This document shows positions 41,926-49,858 of a stretch of DNA of 64,000 nucleotides, piece by piece. A model generated the notes under the pieces. That model did not search any database and was not told the DNA's origin. It was given only the letters and a program-made list of their open reading frames with translations. Source of the DNA: Tellurirhabdus rosea (GTDB taxonomy: Bacteria; Bacteroidota; Bacteroidia; Cytophagales; Spirosomataceae); contig NZ_CP111085.1 in the NCBI RefSeq assembly GCF_026278345.1, positions 2,869,501 to 2,933,500 of the forward strand, written 5' to 3'. The translations under genes and the position numbers were made by a program. Numbering within the stretch: the stretch's first letter is position 1; each line of letters opens with the position of its first letter.

Positions 41926-42735
41926 ATGACCCATCAACTCAAACTCAAAAAGCCGCTGGCTTTCTTCGACCTCGAAACTACGGGCATCGATGTCATGAAA
42001 GACCGCATTGTTGAAATCAGCATTGCCAAAGCCCTGCCCGGCGGCGAGGTGGTCGTTAAAACACACAAAGTTAACCCGACGGTCCCCATTCCTTACGAGA
42101 CGAGCCTGATCCACGGTATCTACGACGAGGACATAAAAGACGCTCCGACCTTCAGGGTCATTGCCCGGCAGCTCGCCCAGTTTCTGGACGGCTGCGATCT
42201 GGCCGGCTACAACTGCAACCGCTTCGACGTGCCGCTGATGGTCGAGGAGTTTCTGCGGGCCAATGTCGATTTTGACCTGAAAAACCGCAAACTCATCGAC
42301 GTTCAGCGCATTTTTCACCTCATGGAGCCCCGGACGCTGACGGCGGCCTACAAGTTTTTCTGCGGAAAAGCCCTCGAAAACGCCCACAGTGCCGAAGCCG
42401 ACACCCTGGCCACGGCCGAAATTCTGGACGCTATGGTGAAACGCTACGAAGGCGAGTCGGTTCGGGATGAGCGCGGCACCGAAATCGTCATCAGCAACGA
42501 CGTGGAGACGCTGAATAAAATCATGATCAACAACAATGTCGATCTGATGGGCCGCATGGTGTACAACAACGACGGTCTGGAAGTCTTTAATTTCGGCAAA
42601 CACAAAGGCCGGCCGGTGACGGATGTTCTTCAGAAAGAGCCGTCTTTCTACGACTGGTTTATCAAAAGCGAGTTTTCGCTGGACAGCAAGCGGCGCCTGA
42701 CCGAAATCAAATTGCGGATGCTGACGCACCGGTGA
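41926..42735 (+). CDS. DEDDh 3'-5' exonuclease (DnaQ-like)
   Basis: 269 residues. Exo I: LAFFDLETTGID with Asp and Glu. Exo II: DLAGYNCNRFDVPLM. Exo III: HSAEADTLATAEIL, with the His five residues before Asp, so DEDDh. The C-terminal 90 residues (FNFGKHKGRPVTDVLQKEPSFYDWF) form a small domain seen in many Bacteroidota DnaQ homologues (exodeoxyribonuclease X C-terminal type). Likely DNA repair or proofreading; no polymerase domain. ATG at 41926. Confidence 0.9.
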   Translation: MTHQLKLKKPLAFFDLETTGIDVMKDRIVEISIAKALPGGEVVVKTHKVNPTVPIPYETSLIHGIYDEDIKDAPTFRVIARQLAQFLDGCDLAGYNCNRFDVPLMVEEFLRANVDFDLKNRKLIDVQRIFHLMEPRTLTAAYKFFCGKALENAHSAEADTLATAEILDAMVKRYEGESVRDERGTEIVISNDVETLNKIMINNNVDLMGRMVYNNDGLEVFNFGKHKGRPVTDVLQKEPSFYDWFIKSEFSLDSKRRLTEIKLRMLTHR

Positions 42736-42843
42736 TTTAATGACTTCTTTTACCTAACTTTGCCCCGTCTTTTTCCGGCTTTGTGCCTTTTTCGGAAAAG
42801 CCTTCTGATGAAGACCGTAACGTTTTAAAGAACCTAAACTGGC

Positions 42844-43191
42844 ATGGAACCAACCCAGGTACCCGTACAGATTCCCGAAGTTATTCAGTTAATAGATCTG
42901 AAGTATTACCTCATCATCGCCACGGCCCTGTTTGTTATCGGCATCATCGGCGTACTGACCCGGCGCAACGCCATCATCATTTTTATGTCGATTGAGCTGA
43001 TGCTCAACGCTGTAAACCTGCTCCTGATTGCTTTCTCGTCGTACCGTGCCGACCCGACCGGGCAGGTGTTCGTCTTCTTCATCATGGCGGTAGCGGCGGC
43101 GGAGGTTGCCGTCGGGCTGGCCATTATCGTGATGATCTACCGCAATGTCCGGTCTATCGACGTCGGCCTGCTGAATAAACTCAAGTGGTAA
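42844..43191 (+). CDS. nuoK: NADH-quinone oxidoreductase subunit K
   Basis: 115 residues, about 15 longer than usual at the N-terminus. Three membrane helices (YYLIIATALFVIGIIGVL, IIIFMSIELMLNAVNLLLIAF, VFFIMAVAAAEVAVGLAIIVMIYR) with the conserved membrane glutamates in SIELMLN and AAEVAVG that serve in proton transfer. First of four membrane-arm genes (K, L, M, N). Genes A-J are not in the window; the gene before it encodes an exonuclease. Confidence 0.95.
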   Translation: MEPTQVPVQIPEVIQLIDLKYYLIIATALFVIGIIGVLTRRNAIIIFMSIELMLNAVNLLLIAFSSYRADPTGQVFVFFIMAVAAAEVAVGLAIIVMIYRNVRSIDVGLLNKLKW

Positions 43192-43200
43192 GTCAAAAAT

Positions 43201-43299
43201 GCTGAATGTTGAATGTTGAATGCTGAATGAGGTGCCTTGTCGGCCCGTCCGTTCAACACTCCCCATTCAAAATTCAGAATTCAAAATTCAGAATTCATT
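43201..43299. repeat. Intergenic palindrome (locus C), TGAATGTT words
   Basis: The left arm is GCTGAATGTTGAATG repeated as 7-8-base words (43201-43230). The right arm (43263-43299) is the inverse, ATTCAAAATTCAGAATTC iterated. It fills the 112-base nuoK-nuoL gap and ends five bases before the nuoL ATG. Confidence 0.75.
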
Positions 43300-43303
43300 G
43301 GTT

Positions 43304-45229
43304 ATGCAGACGGATTTACTGGTAAAACTAATACCCCTTTTTCCTCTTCTTGGCTTTCTGATTAACGGGCTGGGCTTCCGGCGCGTCCCGAACGGACTCG
43401 TGGGCCTCGTCAGTTCGGCGGCGGCTCTGGCTTCGTTTGTGTGCGTGGCGCTGATCTTCAGCGGTTTCGCCGGTCCGCAGCCCGAGAAAGTGCTCCTCTT
43501 CGACTGGATTACGGTGGGCAATTTCAACATTCCCTTCTCTTTCCAGATCGACCAGTTGTCGCTGGTGATGCTGCTGATCGTGACGGGCGTCGGCTCGCTG
43601 ATTCACATTTATTCCATCGGCTACATGCACCACGATGGGGGCTACGGCAAGTTCATGGCTTTCCTGAACCTGTTCCTTTTCTTCATGCTGCTGCTGGTGA
43701 TGGGTTCCAACTACGTCATCATGTTCATCGGCTGGGAAGGGGTCGGGCTGTGCTCGTACCTGCTCATCGGCTTCTGGAACAAGAATACGGCCTATAACAA
43801 CGCGGCCCGCAAGGCTTTCGTAATGAACCGCATCGGCGATCTGGGCTTTCTGCTGGGTATTTTCATGCTGATGGGCGTTTTCGGCACGGTTGAATACACG
43901 GGTATTTTCGAGCAGGCTGGTTCCGGCCGGTTTGCCATCGGCGACGGAACGATGGTCGCCATCACCCTGCTCCTGTTTGTCGGCGCGATGGGTAAGTCCG
44001 CGCAGATTCCGCTGTACACCTGGCTGCCCGACGCGATGGCCGGTCCGACGCCCGTTTCGGCCCTGATTCACGCCGCGACGATGGTGACGGCCGGGATTTA
44101 CATGGTCGTCCGCTCGAACGTGCTGTACACGCTGGCTCCGCTGACGCTGGAAATCATCGGCGGTATTGCCATTGCCACGGCCCTGCTGGCCGCTTCGATT
44201 GGTCTGGTGCAGAACGACATCAAGAAAGTGCTGGCCTATTCGACGGTATCCCAGCTTGGATACATGTTCCTTGGACTGAGTGTGATGGGTTACACGGCGG
44301 GCATGTTCCACGTCATGACGCACGCATTCTTCAAGGCGCTGCTCTTCCTCGGAGCCGGTAGCGTCATTCACGCCATGTCCGACGAGCAGGACATTCGTCG
44401 GATGGGCGGCCTGCGCAAGTACCTGCCGATCACGTTCATTACGTTCCTGATCGCGACGATTGCCATTGCCGGGATTCCGCCGTTTGCCGGGTTCTTCTCC
44501 AAAGACGAAATCCTGATGCATGTCTACGAGCACAACAAAGTGCTGTGGGCGCTCGGCGTGGTTGGCTCGGCCATGACCTCTTTTTACATGTTCCGGCTCC
44601 TGTTCCTGACGTTCTTCGGCCGTTTCCGCGGCACCGAACACCAGCGCGAACACCTGCACGAGTCGCCGGCGACCATGACCGTTCCGCTGCTGGTGCTGGC
44701 CGTGCTGTCGGTGCTGGGCGGTTTCCTGAACGTACCGGAAGTGCTGGGCGGCGAAGCCCGTCTGGCTCAGTTCCTCAGCCCGATTTTCGACCTGTCGCGC
44801 AAGGTAGCCCCGAACGCCTTCGGCGAAACCCTGCTGACCCATAGCGACGAATACATGCTGATGGGTATTTCAACGGGTGTGGCTCTCATAATGGCCGTTG
44901 CGGCCTACGTGGTCTACGTTCAGCGGGGTGTGCTGCCCGAGTCGGACCTGGTCGAACGCCCGGTGACCGAAAAGGTGCTTTACAACAAATATTACATCGA
45001 CGAATTGTACGAGACCATCATCATCAAGCCGATGCGCGGCCTGTCCGATGTGCTGTACAGCTTCGGCGAGTTCCTGATCGACGGCATCGTAAGCGGTACG
45101 GCCTGGGGCGTGAAAGGGCTGGCGGGCGGTGCCCGGCGGCTGCAGAGCGGCTCCATCAGCTTCTACGTTTTTGCGATGGTCGTCGGTATTGTCCTGATTC
45201 TGGGAGTACGGTTCTTTGTTCGATTCTAA
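43304..45229 (+). CDS. nuoL: NADH-quinone oxidoreductase subunit L
   Basis: 641 residues from ATG 43304; the frame upstream is only the repeat translated. Antiporter-like core with SIGYMHHDGGYGKFMAFLNLF, GWEGVGLCSYLLIGFW, AMGKSAQIPLYTWLPDAMAGPTPVSALIHAATMVTAG, and the lysine/glutamate pumping residues of the family. A long C-terminal helix region ends FYVFAMVVGIVLILGVRF. It carries the distal proton pump of complex I in the cytoplasmic membrane. Confidence 0.97.
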   Translation: MQTDLLVKLIPLFPLLGFLINGLGFRRVPNGLVGLVSSAAALASFVCVALIFSGFAGPQPEKVLLFDWITVGNFNIPFSFQIDQLSLVMLLIVTGVGSLIHIYSIGYMHHDGGYGKFMAFLNLFLFFMLLLVMGSNYVIMFIGWEGVGLCSYLLIGFWNKNTAYNNAARKAFVMNRIGDLGFLLGIFMLMGVFGTVEYTGIFEQAGSGRFAIGDGTMVAITLLLFVGAMGKSAQIPLYTWLPDAMAGPTPVSALIHAATMVTAGIYMVVRSNVLYTLAPLTLEIIGGIAIATALLAASIGLVQNDIKKVLAYSTVSQLGYMFLGLSVMGYTAGMFHVMTHAFFKALLFLGAGSVIHAMSDEQDIRRMGGLRKYLPITFITFLIATIAIAGIPPFAGFFSKDEILMHVYEHNKVLWALGVVGSAMTSFYMFRLLFLTFFGRFRGTEHQREHLHESPATMTVPLLVLAVLSVLGGFLNVPEVLGGEARLAQFLSPIFDLSRKVAPNAFGETLLTHSDEYMLMGISTGVALIMAVAAYVVYVQRGVLPESDLVERPVTEKVLYNKYYIDELYETIIIKPMRGLSDVLYSFGEFLIDGIVSGTAWGVKGLAGGARRLQSGSISFYVFAMVVGIVLILGVRFFVRF

Positions 45230-45233
45230 AATC

Positions 45234-45307
45234 GTTTAAAGTTTAAAGTTGAAGTTTAACGCGGGTCAGTACGAAACACCTTAAACCTTTAACTTTAAAC
45301 CTTAAAC
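45234..45307. repeat. Intergenic palindrome (locus D), TTTAAAGT words
   Basis: Left arm 45234-45259 (GTTTAAAGTTTAAAGTTGAA...) and right arm 45281-45307 are complementary with about four mismatches and one indel. The same words occur in locus A, 45 kb away. Between nuoL and nuoM. Confidence 0.8.
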
Positions 45308-45320
45308 CCTTATACGGTTT

Positions 45321-46769
45321 ATGCTAACTCTTTCGCTGATTCTGTTCCCGGTGGTGGCGGCCCTGCTGGTGCTGGCTGTCCGGGGCCAACAAACGAAACA
45401 ACTGGCCTTTGCGGCGGCCCTGATCGAACTGGGGCTGGCCGCCTATGCCTTTCTGAACTTCCGGGCGGATACGTCGTCGCAGTTTGGGTTCGATTACCCC
45501 TGGCTGGTCAATGCGGGCATTCGCTTCAGCGCGGGCATCGACGGCGTGAGCATCCTGCTCGTGGTGCTCACCGGCCTGCTGACGCCGCTGATCGTACTTT
45601 CGGCTTTCCAGCGGAACTACGACCGGCCGAACGTCTTTTTTGCCCTGATTTTATTCATGCAGGCGGCTCTGATGGGTGTTTTCACGGCCCGAGACGCTTT
45701 CCTGTTCTATCTGTTCTTCGAAGCGGCGCTGATTCCGATCTACTTCCTGGCGGCTCTCTGGGGCGGCGAAGACCGGATTCGGGTGACCTTCAAATTCTTC
45801 CTCTACACCATCTTCGGTAGCCTGTTCATGCTGGTGGCGCTGGTGTATCTCTATTTCCAGACGCCCGGCAGCCACTCCGCCGCCATCGTTGATCTGTACA
45901 ACCTGAAACTGACGCCGGAAGCGCAGGGCTGGATTTTCTGGGCGTTCTTTATTGCCTTTGCCATCAAAATGCCGGTGTTCCCCTTCCATACCTGGCAGCC
46001 GGACACCTATACCGAATCGCCGACGCAGGCAACCATGCTGCTGGCCGGAATCATGCTGAAAATGGGCGTGTACGGCGTTATTCGCCTGCTGCTGCCCATT
46101 GCGCCGGCGGGGGTGGACATCTGGGGCTCCACGGCCATCGTGCTCTCGGTCATCGGCATCGTCTACGGGTCGATCATCGCCATTCGCCAGCGCGACATCA
46201 AGCGCCTGATTGCTTATTCGTCCTTTGCCCACGTCGGGCTGATGGCGGCGGGTGTTTTTTCGCAGACGACCAACGGCGTACAGGGTGCCCTGGTGCAGAT
46301 GCTGGCGCACGGCATCAACGTGGTCGGGATGTTCTTCGTGGCTGACGTCATCATGTCGCGCACGCAAACCCGTCTGATCGACCAGATGGGCGGCATCACG
46401 CAGCACACGCCGAAACTGACGGTTTATTTCATGATTATCCTGCTGGGCAGCGTGGCCCTGCCGCTGACGAATGGTTTTGTGGGCGAGTTCCTGCTGCTGT
46501 CGGGCGTATTCCAGTACAACCCGGTGCTCGGGGCGGTGGCCGGTACCACCATCATCCTCGGGGCGGTTTACATGCTGCGGCTGTTCCAGAAAACGATGTT
46601 TGGCAAGAAAACCGAACTGACCGAAACGTTCACGGACGTGGCCGGCAGCGAAAACTGGGTGCTGATTCCGCTTTGCATCATGGTGCTCTGGATCGGCGTA
46701 GTCCCCAATGCCTTCCTGAAGGTAACCGAACCCGCCGTAACCAGTTTGTTGCAGATCATTAACCAATAA
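45321..46769 (+). CDS. nuoM: NADH-quinone oxidoreductase subunit M
   Basis: 482 residues, multi-helix. Conserved phrases of the Mrp-antiporter-like family: FFEAALIPIYFLAALWGGEDR with the key Glu, KMPVFPFHTWQPDTYTESPTQATMLLAGIMLKMGVYG, KRLIAYSSFAHVGLMAAGVFS and MLAHGINVVGMF. One of the three pump subunits of complex I. Lies between two intergenic palindromes. Confidence 0.97.
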   Translation: MLTLSLILFPVVAALLVLAVRGQQTKQLAFAAALIELGLAAYAFLNFRADTSSQFGFDYPWLVNAGIRFSAGIDGVSILLVVLTGLLTPLIVLSAFQRNYDRPNVFFALILFMQAALMGVFTARDAFLFYLFFEAALIPIYFLAALWGGEDRIRVTFKFFLYTIFGSLFMLVALVYLYFQTPGSHSAAIVDLYNLKLTPEAQGWIFWAFFIAFAIKMPVFPFHTWQPDTYTESPTQATMLLAGIMLKMGVYGVIRLLLPIAPAGVDIWGSTAIVLSVIGIVYGSIIAIRQRDIKRLIAYSSFAHVGLMAAGVFSQTTNGVQGALVQMLAHGINVVGMFFVADVIMSRTQTRLIDQMGGITQHTPKLTVYFMIILLGSVALPLTNGFVGEFLLLSGVFQYNPVLGAVAGTTIILGAVYMLRLFQKTMFGKKTELTETFTDVAGSENWVLIPLCIMVLWIGVVPNAFLKVTEPAVTSLLQIINQ

Positions 46770-46770
46770 C

Positions 46771-46856
46771 CGTTTTAAGGTTTAACGTTGAACGTTTAAG
46801 GCGCAACCACCCGGTTTTTTCACAAACGTTCAACCTTCAACCTTACACCTTAAACG
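46771..46856. repeat. Intergenic palindrome (locus E), GTTTAAGG/GTTGAACG words
   Basis: Left arm 46771-46797 and right arm 46824-46856, imperfect complement with one indel of about six bases. Same words as loci A and D. Between nuoM and nuoN. Confidence 0.75.
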
Positions 46857-46869
46857 ATATTACCGAAAT

Positions 46870-48264
46870 ATGCTGCCCATCGTTCTTTTATCCGTCTTCG
46901 GGATTGTGATGCTGTTTCTGGGCTTTATGAAGTCCCGGGCGGTTTTGCTGCCTGCTGCGCTGCTGTTTCTGCTGGTTGCCCTCGGCACCAGCTTTCTGGA
47001 CTGGGGCCATTCGTATCTGTATTTCCGGGATATGCTGCTGGTGAACAACCAGACCATTCTGTTCTCGGCCATTACCATGCTTTCGGCTTTTATGGTCATC
47101 GCGCTTTCGGGCGATTTCCTGCAGGATGAGGCGGCCCAGCCTGCCGAGTACTACGCCATCATGCTCTTCTCCATCGTGGGGGCCATCATGATGATCGGCT
47201 TCGAAAACCTGATTATGCTGTTCGTCGGCGTGGAAATTCTGTCGGTATCCATGTACGTACTGACGGGCTCCGACAAGAAGAATATCCGTTCGAACGAGGC
47301 GGCGCTGAAGTATTTTCTGATGGGTGCGTTTGCCACGGGGATTATGCTGTTTGGCATGGCCCTGCTGTACGGCGCGGTTGGCTCCTTTACCATCACCGAC
47401 ATTACGGCCTTTGTTTCCCTCTCGCGGGGTGGCATTTCGCTGCTGCTGCTGATGGGCCTGATGCTGGTGCTGATCGGCATGCTTTTCAAAGTCTCGGCGG
47501 CTCCTTTCCACTTCTGGACGCCGGACGTGTACGACGGCGCTCCAACGCTGTTCACCGCCTTCATGTCCACGGTCGTGAAAACGGCGGGCTTTGCCGCCCT
47601 GCTGCGGCTGCTGATGGCCGTATCGGCGACGAGCATGTACGACCGCTGGTGGCAGATCGTGGCCGGCATTACCGTGCTGACCCTGCTGGCCGGTAATCTG
47701 ACGGCCGTTTACCAGAACAGCTTCAAACGGATGATGGCCTATTCGAGCATCTCCCATGCCGGTTATCTGCTCATCGCGCTGGCCGCCCTCGGGCAGCAGA
47801 GCAACGGCGCGCTGGCGTTTTATTCCCTGGCCTATTCGGTAGCCACCATCGCCGCTTTCGGGATTCTGCTGCTGGTCGCCAAACAGCGCGGCAAAGACGG
47901 GCAGCGCGACGAAACTTACGAGGCGTTCAACGGACTGGCAAAACAGAATCCGCTGCTGGCCTTTATTCTGGCCGTTTCCATGCTGTCGCTGGCGGGTATT
48001 CCGCTGACGGCCGGGTTCTGGGGAAAATTTATGGTATTTTCCACCGCCGTGGAGAAAGGAATGGTATGGATGTTGGTAGTAGCAGTACTGATGTCGGCCG
48101 TGGGGATCTACTATTATTTCCGGGTAGTGATCGCGATGTATTTCCGGACGGGCGAAGTTACGGCAATCCGGGTAGCGCCGTTTTACCGCATTGTGTTGAT
48201 TGTAGCGACTGTTCTGACGATTGTTCTGGGCCTGGCCCCGGGGCTGGTGCAGGGATTGATATAA
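46870..48264 (+). CDS. nuoN: NADH-quinone oxidoreductase subunit N
   Basis: 464 residues, about 14 helices. GVEILSVSMYVLTGSDKKNIRSNEAALKYFLMGAFATGI, GMLFKVSAAPFHFWTPDVYDGAPTLFTAFMSTVVKTAGFAAL and KRMMAYSSISHAGYLLIA are the typical N-subunit blocks. Completes the K-L-M-N membrane-arm set. Followed by the terminator at 48291-48328, so this is the operon end. Confidence 0.97.
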   Translation: MLPIVLLSVFGIVMLFLGFMKSRAVLLPAALLFLLVALGTSFLDWGHSYLYFRDMLLVNNQTILFSAITMLSAFMVIALSGDFLQDEAAQPAEYYAIMLFSIVGAIMMIGFENLIMLFVGVEILSVSMYVLTGSDKKNIRSNEAALKYFLMGAFATGIMLFGMALLYGAVGSFTITDITAFVSLSRGGISLLLLMGLMLVLIGMLFKVSAAPFHFWTPDVYDGAPTLFTAFMSTVVKTAGFAALLRLLMAVSATSMYDRWWQIVAGITVLTLLAGNLTAVYQNSFKRMMAYSSISHAGYLLIALAALGQQSNGALAFYSLAYSVATIAAFGILLLVAKQRGKDGQRDETYEAFNGLAKQNPLLAFILAVSMLSLAGIPLTAGFWGKFMVFSTAVEKGMVWMLVVAVLMSAVGIYYYFRVVIAMYFRTGEVTAIRVAPFYRIVLIVATVLTIVLGLAPGLVQGLI

Positions 48265-48290
48265 CAAAGACCTGTACCATTAACTCATAA

Positions 48291-48328
48291 ACGCCCGCTA
48301 ATCCTTTCGGTTGGCGGGCGGTTTGGTA
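48291..48328 (+). terminator. Terminator of the nuo operon
   Basis: ACGCCCGC (48291-48298) pairs with GCGGGCGG-type bases at 48314-48321 and is followed by TTTGGTATTTTTG. Confidence 0.75.
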
Positions 48329-48367
48329 TTTTTGTATGTCATCAAAAGGGGAAACCCGCGTGTTGCA

Positions 48368-48856
48368 TTGATTAGCGTGGAGAACACAAGCCGGCTTAAC
48401 GTAAAGAAGGAAGCTAAAAGTTTCTTTTCGTTTTTTCTGACGGCCCTGCTTGGGGCGACGGTCAATTTTTTGAGCCGGATATTTTACCGGGAGTATTTCG
48501 ATTTTGATACCAGCGTGTTTTTGGGGTATACCACCGCAACAATCGTCAGTTTTATTCCATCCAAACTGTTTGCTTTCTCGGCCAAAGGAACCGGAAACAC
48601 GTATCGGGAGGCCGTAAAATTTGTCTTTATTGCCCTGGTAGCCCTCGTTGTACAGGTGTATGTGGCCAAGGCGGCCCTCCTCTGGATTGCCAATCCCCTT
48701 TTCCCAGAAGTAAAGGAACTGTACCGGGAAACCGGCTCGCACGTGGTCGGGATGGGATTCAGCTTTCTGGCCAATTACTTCGGCCACAAAATGCTGACCT
48801 TCCGAAGTACGGGTGTTTACGACAAATTCAAGGCCCGCGCCAATCGGGGCGTTTAA
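48368..48856 (+). CDS. GtrA-like membrane protein
   Basis: About 162 residues. No ATG lies in front of the domain in this frame, so TTG 48368 or GTG 48377 is the likely start; earlier codons run into the nuo terminator. Four helices: SFFSFFLTALLGATVNFLSRIFY, FLGYTTATIVSFIPSKLFAFS, FVFIALVALVVQVYVAKAALL and GSHVVGMGFSFLANYFGHKMLTFR. The paired phrases 'VSFxxxKxxxF' and 'FLANYFGHKMLTF' are the GtrA/DPMS3 signature. Family members help flip or position polyprenyl-linked sugars. Confidence 0.8.
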   Translation: MISVENTSRLNVKKEAKSFFSFFLTALLGATVNFLSRIFYREYFDFDTSVFLGYTTATIVSFIPSKLFAFSAKGTGNTYREAVKFVFIALVALVVQVYVAKAALLWIANPLFPEVKELYRETGSHVVGMGFSFLANYFGHKMLTFRSTGVYDKFKARANRGV

Positions 48857-48922
48857 AAACGACCTATAACGTTATTATTTTAGGATAAAATTTATTTATA
48901 AACATATTTTATAAACAACTTC

Positions 48923-48951
48923 TTGCGGTTTAGGCTATTATCTTATTTTTG
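48923..48951 (+). promoter_or_regulatory. Consensus Bacteroidota promoter
   Basis: TTG at 48923-48925, an 18-base spacer and TATTTTTG at 48944-48951, a full match to -33 TTG / -7 TAnnTTTG, 31 bases before the lipoprotein ATG. Confidence 0.8.
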
Positions 48952-48982
48952 CGCCTTAAACCTTAAATGCCACTTAAACACA

Positions 48983-49180
48983 ATGAAAAAAGTATTCGCC
49001 ATCCTGTTCGTAGGTTCAATGGTTGCTTTCGCCGCTTGTGACAGCAAACCCAAAACGGAAGAAACTTCAGCTACGGCTGCCGACAGCTCAGCTATGGTAA
49101 CGTCTGACAGCACGGCCATGACGACTGACAGCGCCGCTGTTTCAGCCGACACGACGGCTGCTGCCGATTCTACGAAGTAA
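48983..49180 (+). CDS. Small Ser/Thr/Ala/Asp-rich lipoprotein
   Basis: 65 residues from ATG 48983. Lipoprotein signal MKKVFAILFVGSMVAFAAC with Cys19. The mature part is only Ala, Ser, Thr, Asp, Lys and Met in loose repeats (DSSAMVTSDSTAMTTDSAAV). Such short disordered lipoproteins are frequent and highly expressed in Cytophagales; function unknown. A consensus promoter in front and a strong terminator behind support a monocistronic, abundant transcript. Confidence 0.8.
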   Translation: MKKVFAILFVGSMVAFAACDSKPKTEETSATAADSSAMVTSDSTAMTTDSAAVSADTTAAADSTK

Positions 49181-49209
49181 TCAATCGGTACGCACCGGTC
49201 AACTTCCCG

Positions 49210-49239
49210 AAAAAGCCCTATCTTGCATAGGGCTTTTTC
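49210..49239 (+). terminator. Terminator of the small lipoprotein gene
   Basis: AAAGCCCTA/TAGGGCTTT with a 7-base loop and a long T tract (TTTTTCTTTTTTT). Confidence 0.92.
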
Positions 49240-49246
49240 TTTTTTT

Positions 49247-49858
49247 GTGCAAAACCACCGCTTTCCCGACCTTGTCCCCGCGGCCGCCGCTGATTATTGC
49301 CTGGCCCTGTGGACAACCCACCAATTCATCTTTAAGGTTACCCGTCCGCGGCAGACCAAGTTAGGCGACTTCCGGGCCGCTCCCGGATTGCCCTGCGTCA
49401 TTACCGTTAACGAAAACCTGAATCCGTACGCCTTCCTGATAACCTACCTGCACGAAGTGGCCCATCTGCTTGTCTACCAGCAGTGGCGACAGTCGGGGCG
49501 GCGGCGCAGGCCCGAACCGCATGGCGAAGCCTGGAAGCAGGCGTTCCGGGAGGTGGCCCAACCCGTTCTGAATCAATCTGTTTTTCCGGATGTCATCTTA
49601 ACGCCGTTACTTTCGTATCTTCGTAATCCGGCGGCGTCGACCGGCGCAGACCCGGCCCTGACCCATGCCCTTCGGCAGGCGGACCAGCAGCCGGAAAACC
49701 AGTGTCTGCTCATCGATCTGCCGGAGGGAGCCGGGTTCCGTTTTCTGCAAAAAGCCTACGTACGAGGCATGAAACGCCGGACCCGCATCGTTTGTACTGA
49801 AACAGGCACCCGCCGCCGGGTGTCGATCTGGGCTCATGTTTGGGTGGAAAAGCTTTAA
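49247..49858 (+). CDS. SprT-like zinc metalloprotease-fold protein
   Basis: 203 residues from GTG 49247, the first start after the terminator. ITYLHEVAHLLVYQQW contains the HExxH-type zinc site (HEVAH), with a third ligand probably in PHGEAWKQAF, as in SprT/Spartan proteins. The C-terminal QKAYVRGMKRRTRIVCTETGTRRRVSIWAHVWVE is basic and may bind nucleic acid. Its last 23 bases overlap the porU start. Confidence 0.85.
   Translation: MQNHRFPDLVPAAAADYCLALWTTHQFIFKVTRPRQTKLGDFRAAPGLPCVITVNENLNPYAFLITYLHEVAHLLVYQQWRQSGRRRRPEPHGEAWKQAFREVAQPVLNQSVFPDVILTPLLSYLRNPAASTGADPALTHALRQADQQPENQCLLIDLPEGAGFRFLQKAYVRGMKRRTRIVCTETGTRRRVSIWAHVWVEKL

Noticed and set aside
43328-44842. 504-codon open frame antisense to nuoL (and similar ones opposite nuoM, nuoN and glpK)
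   Set aside because: Composition is Gln/Arg/His-rich and mirrors the membrane helices of the real genes on the other strand.
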